From positions 1-10,256 of the forward strand of contig CAYQZD010000128.1 in the NCBI GenBank assembly GCA_964421875.1: DNA of 10,256 nucleotides, given 5' to 3'. This stretch comes from CAYQZD01 sp964421875. Its GTDB lineage: Bacteria > Electryoneota > Tariuqbacteria > Tariuqbacterales > Tariuqbacteraceae. Positions 6,859 to 10,256 of this stretch are shown piece after piece (the first letter of the stretch is position 1; each line of letters opens with the position of its first letter). Under the pieces are notes generated by a model that did no database searches, had not been told where the DNA came from, and saw only the letters and a program-made list of their open reading frames with translations. Position numbers and translations under genes: made by a program.

Positions 6859-7272
6859 CTATGTCGAACTGGAACTATGAGTCAATGTGGAACCTGAAAC
6901 ATAAATCAACGCATCGTCAATGTAAGATCGTCCTAAAACGCTGCGGCTGAACCTCACGCCTTCGGCGCTCCTTATATTGACAGCGCTTCTTATATCTCTG
7001 ATTATTTCATCGTTAGGGCTGAACAATGTAATATCGATTAACGAAATTTGGGAAGATAATCCCGATTCATCTAAGATACGCTGAATTTCTCTATACGCCG
7101 CTTTGGGCCCTTTTTCATTTTTTAGAGGAGTGGCAATTACTAACCGCCATAATTCGGATTCATCAAAATAATACCACATTGCAGCATCCACTGCAAATTC
7201 TGCTGAATCCAGCGCTTCAATCAGTTTATTGCCCGCCTTTATATCCTCATCTACCAGTGTTCTTTTAACCAT
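6859..7272 (-). CDS. Conserved protein of unknown function paired with a HEPN protein
   Basis: The function is unknown. The 137-residue protein starts MVKRTLVDEDIKAG and has a mixed alpha/beta pattern: helix KLIEALDSA, strand/turn AAMWYYFDESELWRLVIATP (30-49), helix AAYREIQRILDESG (58-71), strand SLIDITLFSP (77-86) and IIRDIRSAVN (90-99). A C-terminal block, GVRFSRSVLGRSYIDDALIYVSG (105-127), resembles a beta hairpin. From memory, proteins with the ELWRLVIATP and FSRxxxxxxYIDDAxIY features are often encoded next to the HEPN family found here, so I treat it as the second half of a conserved pair. The last residues are Ser/Thr-rich (STLTHSSSST). No transmembrane segment or signal peptide is seen. 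The ATG overlaps the HEPN gene by 22 nt in another frame and has a good GGAG (7280-7283) 7 nt upstream. Base composition is AT-rich compared with secD and dprA. Confidence 0.75.
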   Translation of the reverse strand: MVKRTLVDEDIKAGNKLIEALDSAEFAVDAAMWYYFDESELWRLVIATPLKNEKGPKAAYREIQRILDESGLSSQISLIDITLFSPNDEIIRDIRSAVNIRSAEGVRFSRSVLGRSYIDDALIYVSGSTLTHSSSST

Positions 7273-7667
7273 TCCAGCACTCCATGTTTTGGATCCTTAA
7301 TAGCATTAACTAAATCTTCAGCATCCTTTTGTCCAATCAGTTCGTATCTTTTCTCGACTTTCCAGTCTTTGATAATTGTCCAATTTTCTTCAAAATCTTT
7401 ATCATCCTTTGCTTTATTCTCTAATATTTGTTTCAAATCAGAAACATCTAAAAGGCTACTAATCATATGCGAGTAAACCTTGTCATAAGTCTTTTTCTCC
7501 GGTGGAAAATCAAATTCTCTTGTCCGTCTCGCAATACAAGCCTTTAAACCACACTCAACAACATATCCCGCTAAATAGTAAGCGCCGGAATAACAATCCT
7601 GTTTCAACAAGGCTTCAGCTTCTTCAAGTCTGATTATCGCCAGCTTCTGAAAATCATGCCGATTCAT
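7251..7667 (-). CDS. HEPN-domain protein
   Basis: HEPN domains are small helical bundles found in ribonuclease toxins, abortive-infection systems and nucleotidyltransferase partners. The 138-residue protein is a single HEPN domain. Helix 1 is KLAIIRLEEAEALLKQD (8-24), followed by GAYYLAGYVVECGLKACIARR (28-48), which is the hallmark helix of this subfamily. The sequence continues with YDKVYSHMISSLLDVSDL (61-78), a DWKVEKRYE segment (101-109) and a C-terminal GVLEWLKEHW. The canonical Rx4-6H ribonuclease motif is not clearly present; the candidate His67 has no arginine at the right spacing, so RNase activity is uncertain. It starts 15 nt after secD without a recognisable Shine-Dalgarno, and ends inside the partner gene, which overlaps it by 22 nt. 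The DNA is clearly AT-rich relative to the flanking secD, which fits acquisition by transfer. Whether it is a toxin, an antitoxin partner or a regulatory protein is not known. Confidence 0.85.
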   Translation of the reverse strand: MNRHDFQKLAIIRLEEAEALLKQDCYSGAYYLAGYVVECGLKACIARRTREFDFPPEKKTYDKVYSHMISSLLDVSDLKQILENKAKDDKDFEENWTIIKDWKVEKRYELIGQKDAEDLVNAIKDPKHGVLEWLKEHW

Positions 7668-7682
7668 TTGAATACAGTATGT

Positions 7683-9788
7683 TTATATCTTCAACGTCTT
7701 CAAATCATACTTCCCCGTTATCCAATCGAAAACCGCCCTGGTGACCACAATCGCGGTGAACATCGAAGCGATGATGCCAATCATCAGCGTCAATGCAAAA
7801 CCCTTGATAGGCCCAGTGCCGAACTGATACAGCACCACCGCCGCAATCAAGGTTGTTATATTCGCATCGAGAATAGTCACAATCGCCCGGCTGTAACCGG
7901 CGTCTATCGAAGCCTTGACCGTCTTACCCGTTCTTATCTCCTCCCTGATGCGCTCGAATATCAGCACGTTGGCGTCCACCGCCATACCGATGGTGAGAAT
8001 AATCCCCGCGATTCCCGGCAGTGTCAGCGTCCCCTGGAAACCCGCTAAAACCGCCATCACAAACAGCATATTCAGCGCCAAAGCGATGTCCGATATCACG
8101 CCTCCCAGCCGGTAATACCAGAGCATAAACAATATCACAAAAATAAGACCTACCGCGGCGCTGGTCGTACCTTGAGTGATGGAATCATGCCCCAGCGAGG
8201 GTCCCACTGTCCGCTCTTCGATAATCTGAACCGGCGCGGGCAGCGCCCCCACTTCCAGCACGTTTGCCAGGTCCTGGGCGTCTTCCATAGTGAATTGCCC
8301 TTCGATTATACCCTGGCCATTGGGAATCTTGGACTTGATACGAGGCGCGCTGAAAACCTTCTCGTCCAGCACAATCGCCAAGAGTTTGCCCTCATTGGCG
8401 CCCGTAACACGGGAAAATATCCTCGCCCCCTGACGGTTCATTTCAAAACTTACCACCGGTTGCCCCGTGGTCCCCGGAGAATCGCCGCCGCCAATTTGAA
8501 TCTGCGCCCTGGTCAGCATCGCCCCCGTGACTTCAGCTTCCCGCGTTAATAAATACAGCCGGTAATAGCTGTTCCCATCCGCGGGAGAAACCTCCGACGA
8601 CCGCGACCACAGAAACTCGTAATCAGAAGGGATTAACGCCCTCACTTCACGGCGGTGAATTATTCGGTTGACTATGGTGCGGTTCTGTTCCGGCACACCG
8701 ATATCATACTCCATCTGGCGAAGCAGTGAAAAGAACGGATGCTCACCCATCAAATCCCGGTCCACCATAATCGATGTGTCCTCCCCTGAAACCGAAGCTT
8801 CCTCACCAAACAATTCCTGCACACTGACCACTTCGTCCTGGCTCTCTTTAGGCGCAGGTGCGGTGGTGTCGGCTTCAACTTCAGCAACGGTATCCTCCTC
8901 AGCCAGAGCCAAGATAGAATCGATAGCCGCCGAATCCCCCAGAGCCAATTCACCCTTAAGAGCATTTTCACGCTTCAGGAATCGGTCGATGCTGGAAAGT
9001 ACTTTTTGGGTTTTTTCAGGGTCCGCCAATAATTTGAACTCCAAAAGCGCGGTCTGCCTGATTAAATTCCGGGCGCGGGCAGGGTCCTGCACCCCGGGCA
9101 GCTCCACCACAATCCTCCGAGCCCCCTGCTTCTGAATGGTAGGTTCGGAAACGCCGAAACGGTCCACACGATTGGTAAGCTTAACCATCAAGCGGTCCAC
9201 CGCATCCTTCGCCTCCGTTTTAATCAAACGGATTATTTCACCTTCGGTGCTCCGTAAATCACCGAAATACCGATTCAATGGAACATTATTCCTCTGAAAA
9301 ACCGCTACAATCACATCGTAGAAATCCTGGTCGCCGCCCGCCATCACCGAATCTATCTCCTCAACCACACGATAATATTGCTCGTCCTTTTGCCGGGCGA
9401 TATTGTCCAAAAGGCGCACCATATCCACCTCAAGCACTATGTGCATCCCCCCCTGCAAATCCAACCCCAACTTGATGGAACGACCCCGGTAATCGACCAG
9501 CTTCTCGTTCAAGTCGTCGCGCAACTCCTTCGTCGTCTTCTCCGCCCGCTCCAGGGTATCGCCGGATACACCCAAATCGGAAAATTCCGCCATCATATCC
9601 ACATCTTCATTATAAATCTTCATATAAATATCCGCGGCGGGCATCCCTGTCAATTCAGATAGAGTTTCTATCTTGTTCCGTTCTTCCTCCTCCACTGAAT
9701 TCAGCACGAAACTGGGATAGATATAATAGAGAGCGAGGATTACGAAGAACAATATAAGAATAGTCCTGAAAGTTTTACGACGCTTCAT
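7683..9788 (-). CDS. secD: Protein translocase subunit SecD
   Basis: SecD is the larger subunit of the SecDF complex, which drives late steps of Sec export from the periplasmic face using the proton motive force. The 701-residue product has TM1 (about 8-29) and a charged coiled segment (about 33-95). GLDLQGGMHIVLEVDM (108-123) is the conserved DLxGG motif that opens the periplasmic P1 region. NRVDRFGVSEPTIQKQGARRIVVELPGV (206-233) and the FSAPRIKSKI/GQFT segment (479-500) follow. Five membrane segments lie at about 543-684, including GMAVDANVLIFERIREEI (601-618) with the conserved Asp. An acidic, Ala/Glu/Asp-rich insertion (about residues 284-345) makes it longer than E. coli SecD (615). The ATG has AAAGG about 6 nt upstream. 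No yajC lies upstream within the window, and secF is displaced by three genes. Confidence 0.97.
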   Translation of the reverse strand: MKRRKTFRTILILFFVILALYYIYPSFVLNSVEEEERNKIETLSELTGMPAADIYMKIYNEDVDMMAEFSDLGVSGDTLERAEKTTKELRDDLNEKLVDYRGRSIKLGLDLQGGMHIVLEVDMVRLLDNIARQKDEQYYRVVEEIDSVMAGGDQDFYDVIVAVFQRNNVPLNRYFGDLRSTEGEIIRLIKTEAKDAVDRLMVKLTNRVDRFGVSEPTIQKQGARRIVVELPGVQDPARARNLIRQTALLEFKLLADPEKTQKVLSSIDRFLKRENALKGELALGDSAAIDSILALAEEDTVAEVEADTTAPAPKESQDEVVSVQELFGEEASVSGEDTSIMVDRDLMGEHPFFSLLRQMEYDIGVPEQNRTIVNRIIHRREVRALIPSDYEFLWSRSSEVSPADGNSYYRLYLLTREAEVTGAMLTRAQIQIGGGDSPGTTGQPVVSFEMNRQGARIFSRVTGANEGKLLAIVLDEKVFSAPRIKSKIPNGQGIIEGQFTMEDAQDLANVLEVGALPAPVQIIEERTVGPSLGHDSITQGTTSAAVGLIFVILFMLWYYRLGGVISDIALALNMLFVMAVLAGFQGTLTLPGIAGIILTIGMAVDANVLIFERIREEIRTGKTVKASIDAGYSRAIVTILDANITTLIAAVVLYQFGTGPIKGFALTLMIGIIASMFTAIVVTRAVFDWITGKYDLKTLKI

Positions 9789-9831
9789 ATCTAACCTTTA
9801 GATTGAAAATAGCAGTCAGTGAATTTGTAAT

Positions 9832-9848
9832 GCGGGTTCCTAACCCGC
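9832..9848. repeat. Perfect short hairpin in the secD leader
   Basis: GCGGGTT (9832-9838) and AACCCGC (9842-9848) form a 7-bp GC-rich stem with a CCT triloop, 44 nt before the secD start. No T run follows on either strand, so it is not a classical terminator. It may be a dispersed-repeat remnant or a leader structure. Confidence 0.5.
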
Positions 9849-9944
9849 CTAAATATTCTGATTAGCAGCCGCCGCGCTTGATATTTTCATCATCAGGGGC
9901 GCGAGGCCGCGAAAAAGACCCTAGAATGAGGGATTTTCTGATTG

Positions 9945-9968
9945 AACACTCATAAATGAACAAGTGTT
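9945..9968. promoter_or_regulatory. Operator-like inverted repeat near the predicted secD transcription start
   Basis: AACACT (9945-9950) and AGTGTT (9963-9968) form a 6-bp inverted repeat, and the 12-nt interval contains the smaller palindrome TCATAAATGA. It sits just downstream of the candidate minus-strand -10 box at 9970-9975, where a repressor site would be expected. No regulator family is recognised. Confidence 0.3.
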
Positions 9969-9969
9969 A

Positions 9970-9998
9970 AATATAAATTTCTTTTACATAAAAATCAA
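9970..9998 (-). promoter_or_regulatory. Candidate sigma70-type promoter for secD
   Basis: On the minus strand TTGATT (9998-9993) and TATATT (9975-9970) are separated by exactly 17 nt. Transcription from it would begin near 9960-9963 and give a leader of about 170 nt before the secD ATG. The region is very AT-rich, which raises the chance of a false match. Confidence 0.4.
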
Positions 9999-10061
9999 AT
10001 TTCAACAGTTAAATAATAGATTAGTATTTTTTATGCGAGCTTTGAATAATAATTATTCCGG

Positions 10062-10100
10062 GCGCGGTGATTCGTGAAAAGAATCCATCGAACGAAGGTT
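10062..10100. repeat. 39-nt direct repeat, copy B (upstream of secD)
   Basis: This is the second copy of the element at 5856-5894, with 33 of 39 positions identical and no gaps, in the same orientation. It begins GCGCGGTGATTCGTGAAAAG. Unlike copy A it is entirely intergenic. The two copies bracket the block secD, HEPN gene, partner gene and dprA. Confidence 0.75.
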
Positions 10101-10111
10101 TTCTATAAGAT

Positions 10112-10140
10112 TTGATTTTAAAAACATTTAATGTTAGATT
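10112..10140 (+). promoter_or_regulatory. Weak candidate plus-strand promoter
   Basis: TTGATT (10112-10117) and TAGATT (10135-10140) are separated by 17 nt. It points toward the possible coding start at 10223. The -10 box is imperfect and the region AT-rich, so this is only suggestive. Confidence 0.25.
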
Positions 10141-10175
10141 GAGAAAGCCGGTTGTGTAACCGCTATTCAATCTTA
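10134..10175. repeat. Imperfect interrupted hairpin
   Basis: AGATTGA (10136-10142) pairs with TCAATCT (10167-10173), and inside it CGGTT (10149-10153) pairs with AACCG (10158-10162) around a GTGT loop, with mismatched bases between the two stems. No T tract follows on either strand. Its role is unknown. Confidence 0.4.
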
Positions 10176-10222
10176 AGTCGATTCTTCCGCTTAACCTAAT
10201 CACTTATCATTCGATATTTATA

Positions 10223-10256
10223 ATGACCGAAGATACCTCTAATAAACCCAAGCGCC
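10223..10256 (+). CDS. Possible 5' end of a divergent gene, truncated by window edge
   Basis: An ATG at 10223-10225 opens a frame that stays open to the end of the window, reading MTEDTSNKPKR. It is short, has no obvious Shine-Dalgarno, and is preceded by about 80 nt containing a weak promoter candidate. The polar, charged start is plausible for a soluble protein. It is the only sign of a plus-strand gene in the window, and eleven codons are not enough to identify it. Confidence 0.3.
   Translation, partial: MTEDTSNKPKR

Larger units (their letters stand above)
9789..10222. other. Gene-poor AT-rich region upstream of secD
   Basis: No convincing gene lies in these roughly 430 bases. They hold a candidate secD promoter, several short inverted repeats, one copy of the 39-nt repeat, an imperfect 40-nt hairpin and a possible plus-strand promoter near 10112-10140. 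Near 10044-10058 there is also a 15-nt palindrome, GAATAATAATTATTC. The GC-rich patch at 9871-9912 contrasts with the AT-rich remainder. Confidence 0.7.

Noticed and set aside
7251..7667. Classical MNT-HEPN toxin-antitoxin pair
   Set aside because: The partner lacks the nucleotidyltransferase signature and the HEPN protein lacks a clear Rx4-6H motif, so it is described only as a candidate module of unknown function.
7656..8048. A 130-residue plus-strand frame antisense to secD
   Set aside because: Its composition (many His, Arg and Gln) is that of a shadow frame, and the opposite strand encodes the conserved SecD C terminus.
10021..10203. A 60-residue minus-strand reading frame in the secD upstream region
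   Set aside because: It runs through repeat copy B and the imperfect hairpin, has no recognisable domain or ribosome binding site, and its sequence looks like translated intergenic DNA.

Overview
The window is bacterial chromosomal housekeeping DNA. All eight well-recognised protein genes and one tRNA lie on the minus strand, so transcription runs from high to low coordinates. The gene set is secD and secF, purA, a tRNA-Lys, a UbiA-type prenyltransferase, maf, rodZ and ispG. IspG implies the MEP isoprenoid pathway, RodZ implies an MreB-type elongation machinery, and SecDF implies a normal Sec translocase. The prenyltransferase resembles archaeal digeranylgeranylglyceryl-phosphate synthase, a family also found in bacteria of the FCB assemblage. 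Together with the long SecD and several divergent sequences, this suggests an uncultured FCB-type lineage (Zixibacteria-like or a neighbouring candidate phylum). That placement is a low-confidence inference.

Region by region, in transcription order: 9789-10256 is a gene-poor, AT-rich leader with a candidate secD promoter, small inverted repeats, one copy of a 39-nt repeat and possibly the first codons of a divergent plus-strand gene. secD (7683-9788) follows. Then comes a visibly AT-rich two-gene module, a HEPN-domain protein (7251-7667) and its overlapping partner (6859-7272), followed by a divergent dprA (5883-6851). A 118-nt gap carrying the second repeat copy leads to secF (4844-5764), which is normally adjacent to secD, and then purA (3576-4781).

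The tRNA-Lys (3444-3517) has its own candidate promoter and a clear intrinsic terminator. The terminator overlaps the predicted start of the next gene, the UbiA prenyltransferase (2532-3422). That gene begins a tight operon: ubiA-maf (1-nt overlap), a 30-nt gap, then rodZ-ispG (ATGA overlap). The ubiA product and IspG both concern isoprenoids, while RodZ and Maf link to cell shape and division or nucleotide hygiene.

The most unusual part is the secD/secF split. A HEPN gene, a conserved but functionally unknown partner and a DprA-like protein sit between two genes that are usually contiguous. Two direct repeats of 39 nt (33 identical) flank the secD-HEPN-partner-dprA block, and one of them supplies the last codons and stop of dprA. 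The HEPN pair looks like a mobile or defence/toxin-antitoxin-type module, but its function cannot be shown from sequence alone.
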